Below, piece by piece: positions 46,086-56,511 of a DNA stretch of 64,000 bases (the stretch's first letter is position 1; every line of letters begins with the position of its first letter). The notes under the pieces were generated by a model, which was not told the DNA's origin, searched no databases, and saw nothing but the letters and a program-made list of their open reading frames with translations. This DNA is from CGIF01 sp031673915. Its GTDB lineage: Bacteria > Bacillota_I > Bacilli_A > Mycoplasmatales > CGIF01. The stretch covers positions 248,001-312,000 of the forward strand of contig CP125277.1 of the NCBI GenBank assembly GCA_031673915.1. Reading direction: 5' to 3'. The translations under genes were made by a program, and so were the position numbers.

Positions 46086-46945
46086 CTTTTTTAATTGAAA
46101 ATCACCTTATCCCTTAACATTAGACATATTTTTCACTCATTCTCCAAATTTAACAACATTATTTGTTTCACTTGATTCATTAAAGTTTTTTTCACCTTTC
46201 TTCAAAGCAATTTCAACCTTAATCATTAAAATTTTGATCATAAAAAACATCAAAATTCCTTAAATATTTAATTCGATAACCATTTTTCGCTATAATTTAT
46301 CTTTAATCAATTGAAAATCATCAATGTTAAATTGAATTTATAATATTTTCATTAATTGCAAAAATATTGTTTAAAAACTTCAGTGATATATAATTTTCAC
46401 TTAATTTAACAATTAATTTATTTGTTTTTCAACAAGTGTTTTTTGAATGCTATTAAGGTGTTCAAAATCTTCTACTTTTTATACACTATAATAACAGAAC
46501 AGACCAATAAATTAATAGATCAATCATTGTTTTATGATCATTATATTTCTGAAAACACCCAATATTTTTAACTTCTTTAACTTTAAAAAATAGTTTTTAA
46601 ATTCACTAATTTTTCATTATCATATACAATTAAAGAAACAATCATGAAAATAAATTATTATCTAAATTAGAACCTTTATTTGATGAAGAATATAAAGATA
46701 AATTGAATACGAGGAAGAATCTCAAGTTGAATTAATAGAAGATTTTTAATGATTTATATAACAATTAGATTTCTCTCTTTAATTAAATTATTGGTTTGTT
46801 GATAAACTTTATCTTGTAAATAAATATTTACATTTTTCCTGACATATTGGTATCATTTTATGCGCTTATATGGTTAATTAATATATAAACAATATAAATT
46901 TTATTTAAATTATTAGACGTTAAGTGTGATTTAAAAATTTAAATT
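46086..46945. other. Gap with gene debris
   Basis: A 47-codon minus-strand frame (46250-46107, MFFMIKILMIKVEIALKKGE) precedes the methylase. Around 46620-46750 a plus-strand frame broken by a shift ends ESQVELIEDF. Neither is called as a gene. Confidence 0.3.
46770..46925. repeat. Truncated copy of the 52911-53066 antitoxin 5' region
   Basis: About 155 bp closely matching 52911-53066, covering the first codons of the RHH antitoxin gene (rc of ATGTCAGGACAAAAT region) and its upstream sequence. The match is broken by a few small changes. It shows that the MazEF unit at 52.4 kb was duplicated and then truncated here. Confidence 0.7.
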
Positions 46946-47363
46946 TTAGTAAAACATTTTAAATAAATTTAATGAAATATCAAAGACAGAAATTACTCCT
47001 TTTTCAATTTTTATCATTTCTTCATAACTTAAACTACCTATTTTTTTAACAAGACGGATTTTAGAAAGACTTCTGATGACATTTAATAATGCTTTTCTAT
47101 CCTTATCTAGTCCATTTCTAGAATTAACTTTAATTCTTATTTCAAAAACTCTTTCTATTTCTAAATCTTTTCAGAACTTAAAGGAACAATAATTAATTCG
47201 TCATCATATTCATTTTGAATATCATTACTTAATATTAATGAGGGGGGCCTTAATTTTTTAACTTTACTTTCAATTTCAAATTCTGATTCTTCACTTTTTT
47301 AGGATTGTAACTAAAATCTATTAATCAAATATCACCTTTCTTTATAGGATTATCAATTATCAA
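46946..47363 (-). pseudogene. MazF/PemK-like toxin pseudogene
   Basis: Probable TTG start at 47363, inside the end of the antitoxin gene. KGDIWLIDFSYNPKK then a frameshift (about 47290), LRPPSLILSNDIQNEYDDEL in the next frame, another shift after IIVPLSS, and VNSRNGLDKDRKALLNVIRS to the end at 46946. The MazF core (R-P-x-L..., IVPL, K-x-R) is recognisable. Two shifts inactivate it; the intact relative is at 47793-48194. Confidence 0.75.
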
Positions 47364-47622
47364 CGCCATCTTCAATTGTTCCTTCTAAATCTTTATATTC
47401 ATTTTTTCTGATTTTAGAATTAGCTAAACTTTTATAAGATGAAATTAAACCATTTTTCTTTTTTTCTTTTAATCATTCTTTGAATAAAGAATTTGCTAAA
47501 GAACTTAATTGACCTTGAGGTATATTATCCTTTAAATCATGATATATTTCAGAATTTAAAGTTAAACTTATATTTTTAGTACGACTATTTTTATTAATAT
47601 TTCTAGTTACGCTTGCACACAT
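47350..47622 (-). CDS. RHH-type antitoxin, 90 aa
   Basis: ATG 47622, TAA 47352-47350 after a TGA read as Trp. N-terminal ribbon-helix-helix-like segment (RTKNISLTLNSEIYHDLKDN) and an acidic C-terminal tail (EYKDLEGTIEDGVDNW), typical of MazE-type antitoxins. Its toxin partner downstream is broken, so it is now probably an orphan antitoxin. Confidence 0.7.
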
Positions 47623-47682
47623 AATGTTATTATTTTATATTATTAAATGATAATTTACTATATTAAACACTTTAATCTAAAA

Positions 47683-47792
47683 AGCTTCTTCTCTTTCAAT
47701 TCTTTAAATCATCAATTGAAATATTTTTATTGCTATTTAATATTAATTTAGTGAATTTTTTTAATATTATTAAACTTTCTAGAAACAATAAA
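47683..47792 (-). pseudogene. Family-B polymerase C-terminal relic (1)
   Basis: The minus strand reads SNKNISIDDLKNWKRRSFLD then a stop, matching the intact polymerase tail KKCISIDDLKNWKRRSFLAK. It lies just behind the MazF gene at 47793. Confidence 0.7.
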
Positions 47793-48194
47793 TTAAAAAC
47801 TTTTAAATAATATATTAACTCCGTTTAAAACTTTAGATATTTCTGTTTTATTTACTTTTCCTAAATATTTATTTAGTCTATATTCTTTATCCAACGAAAC
47901 TAGAAAGTTTAGAAGAATTTTACTATCTTTTTCAAGTCCATTTTCTTTATCTTTTTTAATTAATATTTCAAATGGGTGATTTACAATATCTATTGATTTG
48001 CTAGTTAACGGAGCTACAATTAAACGATTGTTAAATTCATTTTGAATATTGTTGCTTAAAATGATAGAAGGTCTTAGTTTTTTAATTTGATTTTCTATTT
48101 CAAATTCAGAATCTTTAAATTTTGAGAAATTAAATGTGTAGTCTATCAGTCAAGTCTCACCCTGTTTTGGAAATTTAGATTGAGTCGATTCCAT
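47793..48194 (-). CDS. MazF/PemK-like toxin, 133 aa
   Basis: ATG 48194, TAA 47795-47793; overlaps the antitoxin by 20 nt. Core: QGETWLIDYTFNFSKFKDSE, IKKLRPSIILSNNIQNEFNN, RLIVAPLTSKSID, LDKEYRLNKYLGKVNKTEIS, as in MazF/PemK endoribonucleases. It cleaves mRNA at short sites when unbound; inferred from family. Intact module with 48175-48420. Confidence 0.85.
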
Positions 48195-48420
48195 CTTCAA
48201 CTGTTCCTTCTAAATCTCTCATTTCCTCATTTAATTCTTTATTATTAGCTGCTCTTTTATAAGCTAAAATTAAATTTTCTCTTTCTAAATTTTCTAAGTA
48301 ATCTTTGACTATTTTGTTTACAAAAGAACTCATATTTCCTCGAGGAGACATCTTTTTAATCTTATTATAAACATTAGCATCAAATCTTAAACTAGTATTA
48401 ATCTTTGTATTAGTTATCAT
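48175..48420 (-). CDS. RHH-type antitoxin, 81 aa
   Basis: ATG 48420, TAA 48177-48175. TKINTSLRFDANVYNKIKKM, then SSFVNKIVKDYLENLEREN (ribbon-helix-helix) and an acidic tail ending VEDGIDSI that should bind the toxin. First gene of the mazEF-like pair, overlapping the toxin by 20 nt. Confidence 0.8.
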   Translation of the reverse strand: MITNTKINTSLRFDANVYNKIKKMSPRGNMSSFVNKIVKDYLENLERENLILAYKRAANNKELNEEMRDLEGTVEDGIDSI

Positions 48421-48529
48421 ATTTTGATTTTATATTACAAATTTGTAATTTCCTTTTAGTTTTATTTTATAAATAAGATATTATAATAATAAAAATAGTT
48501 TCAATAACTTTATATTTATATTCACTTTT

Positions 48530-48890
48530 TTATTTATTTTCTCTAATAATTTCTCAACCTTTTTACCATTAATTATGAATTCTCTTTGATAAAGTAAAGT
48601 TAGATATAAACCACATTTCAAAACTTCTTCTAGTTGGCCAATGGTCTTTCAATAACTTCAATATATTCTTCAGAATTTTCTAAATTTTTCAAAGATTCCT
48701 AGTTCTTCATAAGTATCAACTAATTTAGAAGAAACTCCGCCTCTCAAAATTGTTTAAAAGTCAAAGTATTTACAAAATTTAAACTTATTTAGAAAGGAAT
48801 CTCATAAATGAGAAACCCAACTAGATATTTTTAAATAATTAAACTTTGAATAAAATCTTTACAATTCAAAATTTATTCTTATAATTACTT
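48530..48890 (-). pseudogene. Family-B polymerase-like C-terminal relic (2)
   Basis: Degenerate frames read LYQREFIINGKKVEKLLEK, similar to LYQKELIIDGKKIKKW in the relic at 54545. No intact frame. Confidence 0.5.
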
Positions 48891-49209
48891 TCTTAACTTC
48901 ATATTAATATCTAAAAACCTCAGTGATTTCCAATTTATAAGTGATTCTCTAACTACAACTTATTTACTTCAATTCTTATTGAACATGTTTGTTTCTCCAG
49001 TAAGAAACCATTTTATCGTTGATATTTCTTTATTCATATACTTACCGATAAATAATATTTTTTTTAAATCTTAATCAATTTTTCTTTTCCAATAACTAAT
49101 CTTTTTAATGATCAATAGAAGATATTATGAATTCCAAATAACATTTTCTCTTTATTATTATTTCTAATTGAAAGATAAAGTAATTGAATAAAGTATTTAA
49201 AATGTATCT
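48891..49209. other. Intergenic; nothing clear
   Basis: AT-rich sequence ahead of the DUF1697 gene, with scattered similarity to the polymerase relics too weak to place. No gene seen. Confidence 0.35.
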
Positions 49210-49767
49210 ATGTTATACTGTTCTTTTATTAAACAAATAGGTGGTGGTTCATGTAGGTGAAATATGAATATGATTGATACTTGCAATCTTTTTGAAGAAA
49301 ATGGACTAAAAAATTGTAAAAGTGTTATAAATACAGGGAATTTTATTTTCGAAAGTGATAATAAAAAAATAGAATTAGATATAACAATACGAGAATTATT
49401 AAATAACTTTTACAAACAAGAAATAGATGTTTTTACACAATCAAAACAAGAAGTAATAAATATGTATGAATCATTTTTCAAAATATTTCCTCAAATTGAC
49501 AAGAATCTTTGTTATAACATTTTCATAACAAATGTAAAAGACTATGGCGATGTAATTATAGAGCAATTTAATAATTCACAAACAGAGAACGAAGTAATGA
49601 TTTTAAAAGACAACATTTGTTATTGAAAAACTCCAAAACATTATTTAAAAAGTGATTTTTATAAGAAAATTTGTAGGAAAAACTTTAAGGGTAATTATAC
49701 ATTAAGGACAATAGGAACAATAGAAAAAGTAATGAAAAGGTTTAATGAAAAAACATTAATTAAATAA
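49210..49767 (+). CDS. DUF1697-family protein, 185 aa
   Basis: ATG 49210 (frame YCSFIKQIGGGSCRWNMNMI, the family's opening with GGxN...M) to TAA 49767. The core CKSVINTGNFIFES is the DUF1697 hallmark (V-x-x-Y-I-x-S-G-N-x-x-F). An ATG at 49264 would miss the conserved start. Function of the family is unknown. No linked genes. Confidence 0.75.
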
Positions 49768-50010
49768 ATAACTAAGAAAATTTAGACATATATAATAATA
49801 ATATTTATAAATATATGAATAGCAATGAAAAAGAATCAGTTTCTCAATGTTCAATGTGTAAAAGGAAACTTTACAAAAGTAAAAAAATAAATTAAATCTA
49901 TTTAGAAAGAAATTCACTTTTCATAGATAAAACCAAATAATTAAAAATAATTTAAAAAATTTGTAATTGTTCAATTATTTCTTCTGTTAATGAAAAATTA
50001 TTATTGAATA

Positions 50011-50301
50011 TTAAATTATTAAAATTAAATCTTTTTCAATGTTTTTTTGAAAGGCAGGACGCATATTATTTCAAGAAACTAATTCAACAATGAATGATAA
50101 ATCTGAATCTTTCAACTCTTGATTTAAATCTAATATTTCTTTTCTAGGAACATCATAATAACAAAGATCTAGATCTGAATATTTCTTCGCTGTTCCTTTA
50201 ACACGCGAGCCATAAGTATAGAAGTGATAAGGATATTTCAAAAGAATATTTTTTAAGATTTCGTAATTTTTAGAATCAATTTGGAATCTTGATTTAATCA
50301 T
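50011..50301 (-). CDS. MNT nucleotidyltransferase, orphan antitoxin
   Basis: 96 aa, ATG 50301, TAA 50013-50011 with a TGA read as Trp. YGSRVKG and SDLDLCYY (GS-x-D-x-D) are present; very similar to the 5056-5346 protein, including WNNMRPAFQKNIEK at the C-terminus. The HEPN partner survives only as a 30-codon remnant immediately upstream (50301-50390). Confidence 0.85.
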
Positions 50302-50390
50302 TATTTTAGATCCTTTAAGGTTTTAATTACTTTTTCAAATTCTTTTAAAAATTTTGGAATTTTATTCCAAAAACAACTGCTAGAAATCTC
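50301..50390 (-). pseudogene. HEPN C-terminal fragment
   Basis: ISSSCFWNKIPKFLKEFEKV, then IKTLKDLK and TAA, matching the last helix of the HEPN toxins. The RX4HXY motif and all upstream sequence are missing. A sequence of the Fic/Doc module joins here, suggesting a recombination that cut off the toxin. Confidence 0.65.
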
Positions 50391-50401
50391 TTTTTTAATA
50401 T

Positions 50402-50548
50402 TTATCTTAATTCTAGTCTTTTAACAACATTTTGAATAAATTTATTTTTTTTAGTAGCTTCAATTCCTTCTTTAAATGAAAACTTTTTATTTCCAACTTT
50501 AAATTCACGATTGTTTATTTTAATTATTATTTCTTTATTCTTTTTCAT
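50402..50548 (-). CDS. Small protein after the Fic/Doc gene, 48 aa
   Basis: ATG 50548, 14 nt inside the end of the Fic gene; TAA 50404-50402. Basic, KKNKEIIIKINNREFKVGNK. Its position suggests a partner of the Fic toxin, though Doc antitoxins normally come first. Unrecognised. Confidence 0.45.
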   Translation of the reverse strand: MKKNKEIIIKINNREFKVGNKKFSFKEGIEATKKNKFIQNVVKRLELR

Positions 50549-51083
50549 AAATTGTAATGTCCATTCAAACTCTTTCTTTTAAGAGATCAATTGCTAATTC
50601 TTCACTAATCGATGAATCTGCAATATTTAAGAATAACCTTTCTCATTTTTCTTCATAAATTCAACCTTTACTATTTTTTATTAAATTTCTTAAAGAATAT
50701 CCACATGAATTTAAAAAAGAATTCATGACAATTAGAGAAGTTATTTTATTTCCATTAAGAAAATAATGTCCTCTTGCTATACGAATGGTTAATTCAACAA
50801 TAGAGTCTAATAAACCTAATTTTTCTTTATATAATTCTCACTTACTTACTAAAGAATATGTAAGTCCTGTAAAATTTAATTTTTCTCTAGTTGGAAAGAT
50901 TTGAGATTTTTTTATCAACTCATTTAATTCTTCCATTAAATTTTCATCAAATGACAAATAATCCAATTCAAATTCAAAATCTTCTAATAAAATATTAGAA
51001 TTTGAAAGGGCTTGAAAGAAAAGTTTTTGATCGTTTCTTCAATTAACTAAGAAAATCGTTGAATAATTACTTTTTTTATTCAT
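50535..51083 (-). CDS. Fic/Doc-family toxin-like protein, 182 aa
   Basis: ATG 51083, TAA 50537-50535. The core GHYFLNGNKITSLIVMNSFL fits the Fic/Doc motif H-x-F-x-(D/N)-G-N-K-R-T, with I in place of R. Preceded by LLDSIVELTIRIAR, the family's Doc-like helix. Doc kinases and Fic AMPylases modify translation factors or other proteins. The missing Arg could affect ATP binding. Partner may be the 48-aa gene downstream. Confidence 0.75.
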
Positions 51084-51477
51084 GTTATTTGTTTAGTATA
51101 ATTTTAATATTAAATTTTTAAAAACAAAAAAATTATTAGTATGTGATTATTATACAATGAATAATTTGTTTTTAAGTACTATTTAGATAACAAATAATTT
51201 TCACTTATAAAAAATTTCATTGATTTATTAATTAATGAATTAATTATTTTATTTACTTGTTGATTATTCAGCAAAATGTTTAAATTAAACATTATTTTTT
51301 TCACTTAAATTAAATAATCAAATTTCAAATATTGTTTTCATAATGAAGTAAATAAGAGATAAAGATTCCCATGATAATTCATAATTAATATTCATAACTG
51401 TCATGAATTATCAATAAATGTGATTTTTTTCTAAATAACTAAATTTTGAATAAATCTTTTTTTATTTAGAAAATATT
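51084..51477 (-). pseudogene. Family-B polymerase-like C-terminal relic (3)
   Basis: Degenerate minus-strand sequence; the stretch near 51355-51390 (aagtaaataagagataaagattcccatg) corresponds to the 54830 region of the clearer relic. No open frame remains. Confidence 0.4.
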
Positions 51478-51762
51478 TTAGATATTGTTTATTCGACATC
51501 ATTTCAAAGAATCCTCTCAGATTAAATCTTCTTCTAAATTAGATGCACAAGCCTCATAATAATTAATCATTTTCGAATTAAATTCTTTTTCTTTTTTAAT
51601 TCTAACCTTTCTTATCTTTAAAACTTCTTTTTCAATAACTTTTTCAATAAATTTACTAATTTTTCCTTTTCCAATTTCTTCTTGAACAGTTTCATAAAGA
51701 TTAGGCTTAATAGCAATGCTTAATGTTTGAAGATTTCTAGACCTTAAATTTGAGTTTAACAT
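51478..51762 (-). CDS. Orphan RHH-type antitoxin, 94 aa
   Basis: ATG 51762, TAA 51480-51478; the C-terminus (EDLIWEDSLKWCRINNI) is read through two TGA codons. RNLQTLSIAIKPNLYETVQE, then SKFIEKVIEKEVLKI, a MazE-like DNA-binding N-terminus. No toxin gene follows. Confidence 0.65.
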
Positions 51763-52199
51763 AATATTTAATTACCACTTTAAAGTACAATTTTATATAA
51801 AAATATAATTTTTAAACCTCATTTAAACAGATAAATATATGTAAAATATTGATAAATTAAACCATTAATATTACATTGTAATTTATTATTAATTATATTA
51901 ACAAATAAATATTTAAATAAAAAATTTTTATACATTCTTAATCTTCACCAAAACTTAGTTTAAATTTAATAAGTTACTTCATTTATTATTCATAATTATT
52001 CACTAAATAACCACTTATTTTTTTCTTCTAATAATAGTGAATTTTTTAATTGTAAATTATTTACTTCAATACTAATCTAGCATATTCATGTTTTCAATGA
52101 TTAATTACTCTTTCGTTGATACCTCTATTCATACTTTCTCTTTCTTCTAAATTTATTTCAAATTTAGACATTCTTTCTTTAATTTTTAAGTTTTCATCT
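51763..52199. other. Gap with degenerate sequence
   Basis: AT-rich; no gene seen. Confidence 0.35.
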
Positions 52200-52358
52200 A
52201 GAAACTCTTTTTAAAGTAAAATTAAACCACCAGAAATTCGACAGATTTTAGCAGTTATAATTTAGTAATAAATTCATCTATTATCATCGATATTTATCTT
52301 TAAAGAATCACTTAATTTATTGATAAATTTTTTTGCTATCTCTAAATCCAGAGCATTT
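52200..52358 (-). pseudogene. Family-B polymerase C-terminal relic (4)
   Basis: The minus strand reads ALDLEIAKKFINKLSDSLKI, then NIDDNRWIYY and TAA, matching the intact tail NVNNVKEIILEICNILKIEM. The 3' flank (ccaccagaaattcgacagattttagcag) also occurs at 57974-58000. Directly adjoins the MazF stop at 52359. Confidence 0.7.
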
Positions 52359-52742
52359 TTAATTAGAAATTTCTTTTCAATTTTCAGTATTAAAGGCTGT
52401 TAATCAAGAATTGATCCCTTTTACAATGATTTCTTTATTAACTTTACCTAATCTTTTTCTCAATCTTAGATGTCTATTAAGAGTACGAGGTGAATCAAAC
52501 AATATTTTACTAGGAAAATTAAGCCCATTTTCAATATTATTATTAATTAAAACTTCAAATTTTTCAATAAATTCAAGATCTTGAGTAGTAATTGGAACTA
52601 TTACAACTTCATCATCAAATTCATTTTTAAAGTTATCACTAATTACTAAACAAGGACGAATTTCTTTACGATCTTCTGAATTTTTAGGAAAATGAACTTC
52701 TCAGATTTCACCAAACTTAGGAAATTTTTCTGATGTTATCAT
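52359..52742 (-). CDS. MazF/PemK-like toxin with a polymerase-derived tail, 127 aa
   Basis: ATG 52742, TAA 52361-52359. Core KFGEIWEVHFPKNSEDRKEI, RPCLVISDNFKNEFDDEVVI, LNRHLRLRKRLGKVNKEII. The final 25 residues (GINSWLTAFNTENWKEISN) are unlike the tails of the other copies and line up with the polymerase region ..LKNWKRRSF. Therefore the gene probably gained its end by fusing to polymerase debris. Overlaps the antitoxin by 7 nt. Confidence 0.8.
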
Positions 52743-52987
52743 ATACAATCACTATCTGTTGAACTTCAGATTTCTCTTTCTTTCTTTAGATTTTTACTAG
52801 CAGCAATTCTTTGATAAGCTTTCTTCATTTCTTCAGCATGATTATTCTTTTCTATTTGCTTTTGTTCTTCCAAATAATCTGTTAATAATTTATTGATCAG
52901 AGAACTTAACTTTCTCTCCTTAATTAAATTATTGGTTTGTTGATAAACTTTATCTTGTAAATAAATATTTACATTTTGTCCTGACAT
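52736..52987 (-). CDS. RHH-type antitoxin, 83 aa
   Basis: ATG 52987, TAA 52738-52736, with two TGA read as Trp at the end (EIWSSTDSDCIW). NVNIYLQDKVYQQTNNLIKE and LSSLINKLLTDYLEEQKQIE form the DNA-binding part. A truncated duplicate of its 5' end lies at 46770-46925. Confidence 0.8.
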
Positions 52988-53212
52988 ATTAATATTATTT
53001 TATGCGCTTATGTGGGTAATTAATAATATAAACAATATAAATTTTATTTAAATTGCTAAGTGTTAAGTGTGTATTAATAATTTAGAGTTTAATAAAACAT
53101 TTTATTCCTACTTTTCAATCATTAAATTTAACTTTTTAAAAATGAAACAAAAATACGATACCTAAATAAATGTTTAAAATTAAAAAAATCCAATTAAAAT
53201 AATTCAAAAATC

Positions 53213-53482
53213 ATGAGCGATTTTATTAAAAGAATTGAAAATAAAATAATCAACTTAAATCACGAACTTATTACAAAGTTAATCGTTAGAAAAATCAAAC
53301 AAGAAAGAAGTAATAACAACTTAATTTTCAATCATTTTCATATTTATTTAAAAAACAAAGAGATGATAGAATTTCTAATGAAAGATATTGAAAAGCAAGA
53401 AGAGCAAATCAAATTAAGAATAAAAAATTTAGAAGAAACACGTTTGGATAATATTAAAAATTCAGAAAATATTATAAAGTAA
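53213..53482 (+). CDS. Hypothetical helical protein, 89 aa
   Basis: ATG 53213 to TAA 53482. Charged and helical throughout (MSDFIKRIENKIINLNHELI, ending KLRIKNLEETRLDNIKNSEN). No motif. Confidence 0.5.
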   Translation: MSDFIKRIENKIINLNHELITKLIVRKIKQERSNNNLIFNHFHIYLKNKEMIEFLMKDIEKQEEQIKLRIKNLEETRLDNIKNSENIIK

Positions 53483-53489
53483 AATATAC

Positions 53490-53660
53490 AAAGTTAAAAT
53501 AATTCTAATCTTAGAAGTTAACTTCAAAATAATTAATTCTTTCATTAGACTTTTCTCAATCTTTTTTATCGACTTAATGATCACATTGAAAAATTGAATC
53601 ATTCATCTAAACTTTTCGGATATTTGAGTTAAATCCATCTTCTAATGAGAACTTTTATAA
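53490..53660 (-). pseudogene. Family-B polymerase C-terminal relic (5)
   Basis: Degenerate minus-strand frames reproduce SLEDGFN...IRK and KKIEKSNERINYFEV, matching RFLLEDGFNIRPPK and KKTGKRPTKDLIELKL of the relic at 54545. Several stops. Confidence 0.55.
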
Positions 53661-53708
53661 CTATAATAAGGAATAATAACTTTCTTTATTCTTGATAAAT
53701 ATAAATTT

Positions 53709-54503
53709 TTAATTATTTTCTTCCATAAAATCGTCTATCAAATTACGATCCTCTTCACAATTTTTCCCCGCAATATATTGATATGATTCATCATTCTCTT
53801 TTCATTTAGCTTTAAAAGTAATTTTGCCATTATACTTATTTATTAAATGCTGACTAGGATTTACAAGATAAAATATTTTAGTGAAAGTTCTATTTCCAAA
53901 AAAACGATAATAAATAGTTAAAATAACTTTATTTTTTTCATTATCTCACAAATCATAGCCATTACTTTTCTTTATAGAAGTTAAAAAGTTAAAGTTTCTA
54001 ACTAAATAATTCACTTCTTCTTCTGCTCAATACTCCACTTCTCTAATTGGATCAAAATAAACTTTAATTTTTTTGATTATCTTTTTTATAAATTCTGGAC
54101 TTACAGATTTTCAAAATTCTTTAATTAAATAAGCAAGAAAAATTAACAACATCAATCTTTCAATTCAATAAGATAAAAGCTCAGCAATTTTTAAATTTGA
54201 TTCTTTTTCAGAATTTTCATAAATCATACGACGAGGGATTAAGAAAACTAAAGTTAAAAAACCTAATGCACTCAAAAAGTTTTGATTAATTTCATGCTTT
54301 TTCAAACAATCAAAACAAATAATAAGATTTTTGTGAACTAAATTTTTATTTCAATGAAGAACAAAAATATTAAATCCAAACGAATGATTTAATTCACGAT
54401 TTGAAATATAATCATCTCTAAATTCTCCTTTGCAAATTAAACATTTTTTACCTGACTTTTTCAAATCTAATTCTAATTTTTTTTCTTCATTATTCTTTGT
54501 CAT
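53709..54503 (-). CDS. HNH-like/zinc-ribbon membrane protein, 264 aa
   Basis: ATG 54503, TAA 53711-53709. N-terminal CLICKGEF and, 55 residues later, CFDCLKKHEINQN, two CxxC pairs that could bind zinc; HSFGFNIFVLHW between. Two hydrophobic segments follow (FLSALGFLTLVFLIPRR and SYWIERLMLLIFLAYLI), and a C-terminal soluble part (VNPSQHLINKYNGKITFKAK). Not recognised. Confidence 0.6.
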
Positions 54504-54544
54504 ATTAAATTATTTTTCTTATATGTTTAATCTTATAGTAAACA

Positions 54545-55238
54545 GTAAAAAAATTAGAATTATTAATTATGATGTTAAATAATTTTCATTTAATAATACA
54601 TTTCATTCTGACTTATCTATCATTAAATCTAATTTTCTAATTAATGAACTAATTACTTCATTTACTTGATAATTGTTTGGTAAAATATTTAAATTAACCT
54701 GTCTGTGTTTTCAAGACTTCAAATTATTGTTAGTTATCACTCATTTTTTATTTGGATAATTACTTTTAATTCAAGCATTTAATTTTTCACTTAAATCAGA
54801 GTAACATAACTTTAAATGTTGCTTTTCTGAATGTAATACATAAGAGGTAAAGATTTCTCGTGATTGCTTGGACAGTATTATTATTTTCAATCCTGATCTT
54901 AGAAGCTAACTTTAATTCAATTAAATCTTTCGTTGGTCTTTTTCCAGTTTTCTTTATCGTTTTAATAACCATTGCCCAACTAAATCACTCATCCAAAGTT
55001 TTCGGTGGTCTGATATTAAAGCCATCCTCTAGTAAAAACCTTTTATAATTGTAATCAGGATTAATTTTCTTTTTCTTTTCAACTCATTTCTTAATCTTCT
55101 TACCATCAATTATCAATTCTTTTTGATAAAGTCTCGTTATCGTATCTCAACCATGCTTTAAAATATCTCCTAAATTATTTAACGGTCTTTCAATTACTTT
55201 TAAATATTCTTTAGAATTTTCTAAGTCAAAATTCTTAA
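54545..55238 (-). pseudogene. Family-B polymerase C-terminal relic (6, best preserved)
   Basis: A long frame, LKHGWDTITRLYQKELIIDG ... ELKLASKIRIENNNTVQAIT, shifts near 54840 to REIFTSYVLHSEKQHLKLCY ... NLKSWKHRQVNLNILPNNYQ, then ends. It aligns along its length with residues toward the C-terminus of the polymerases at 41611 and 62180. It overlaps or abuts the P450 stop, so the polymerase element once sat next to the terpene operon. Confidence 0.75.
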
Positions 55239-56498
55239 TTATTCATAAGTTTTGTTTTTAATGATTTCAAATTGATTAAATTCTTTATTTTCTTCTAATT
55301 CCACGAAATTACATTTAAAATTCTTCATTCTTCTAAAAAATGGATATTCTGAATTTTCATCAACTTTATAATCAATCTGTCAACTGTATCTTTCTAACAA
55401 AGACTTAATAAAACTTTCTAATTCATAAATAGTCATTAAAGAACCAGGACATGATCTACTTCCTAGTGAAAAAGTTGTAAATGATTCATCTATACTTTCA
55501 TCATTCATTATTCCAATCACACCAACACAATGAGTGTTTTTTGGAATGATTATTTCTTGAACATTAATATCAACAAGAGTTTTGTTACCAGCGGGTGTAA
55601 GGTTAACTGGAGGATAAACAAGTAGAATATACTTAATAAAATCTTTAATCATCTCCGGAGAACTCCTTAATTCACTTTGTTTGCTCACATCTCTTCCTAA
55701 ATAATAAATGCATCTAGTTAAAGAATAAGATGTGGTTTCTAAACCAGCTATCAAAAATCCGGAAATATTATTAGAAACTTCAATTTCACTAAAACCACCA
55801 TCTATCATATCAATAACAAAATTAGAATATTCTTTATTATTTAATTTATTTCTAAGAATTCTCACTCTTTCTTCATCATTTTTTGTATGAAAAGGCAATA
55901 TTAAATTGTATCATTTAAGACAAATTTTAGTTACATAATTAAATTCATCATAAACATCTTTCCCATTATATCCAAGGACAGTTTGACAAATTGCACTGAA
56001 AGTAACTTGATTAGATTTATCTATAACATCAACCTCTCCTTTTCAATCATTTATATTTTCTAAAACACAGATATCAATATTTTTTTTCATCAAATCGCTT
56101 TTTAAGTATGGCATTATAACTTTAACAGATCTCTTATGAGAATTTCTTTTAGCAACAGCTAAATTTTCTTCTCCAATTAATTTAATCGCCAAACAACTCT
56201 TATTGAATGAAAAATCACCACGATCTAGATTATCTCGATTTGTTACAAAAATTTCTTTAAAAATTTTATGATCTAGAATAAGTAATTTTCATCCAAAAAG
56301 TCAGATATAAACGACTTTTTCTTCTTTATAATCTTTCAAAAAATCTATTAAGTCGAAATTTTTCATTAATAGATGATTCAATAACCTGATTAAAGAGATT
56401 ATTTTAATCCCATTAATTTCACTAGCCTTAGAGTAGTTATAAAATAATGAAGATATAATTATTGTTAATATTGTTGATAATATTATTAGATTTTCCAC
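55239..56498 (-). CDS. Cytochrome P450, partner of terpene synthase
   Basis: 419 aa, GTG 56498 after an AAGGA site, TAA 55241-55239. N-terminal hydrophobic anchor (residues 4-20, IILSTILTIIISSLF), C-helix region (HKRSVKVIMPYL), I-helix FLIAGLETTSYSLTR (AGxxTT at 251-256), heme loop FSLGSRSCPGSL with Cys 350 as the thiolate ligand. The K-helix ExxR is not present: the expected site reads YILLVYPPV (residues 290-298), and the PERF region is shortened. P450s oxidise substrates, here probably the terpene made upstream. No redox partner gene is in the window. Start is 13 nt after the terpene synthase stop. Confidence 0.88.
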
Positions 56499-56511
56499 TT
56501 TTTATATTTCC

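Noticed and set aside
49817..49894. Plus-strand 25-codon frame with CSMC motif
   Set aside because: Too short to support as a gene, although it resembles a zinc-ribbon fragment.
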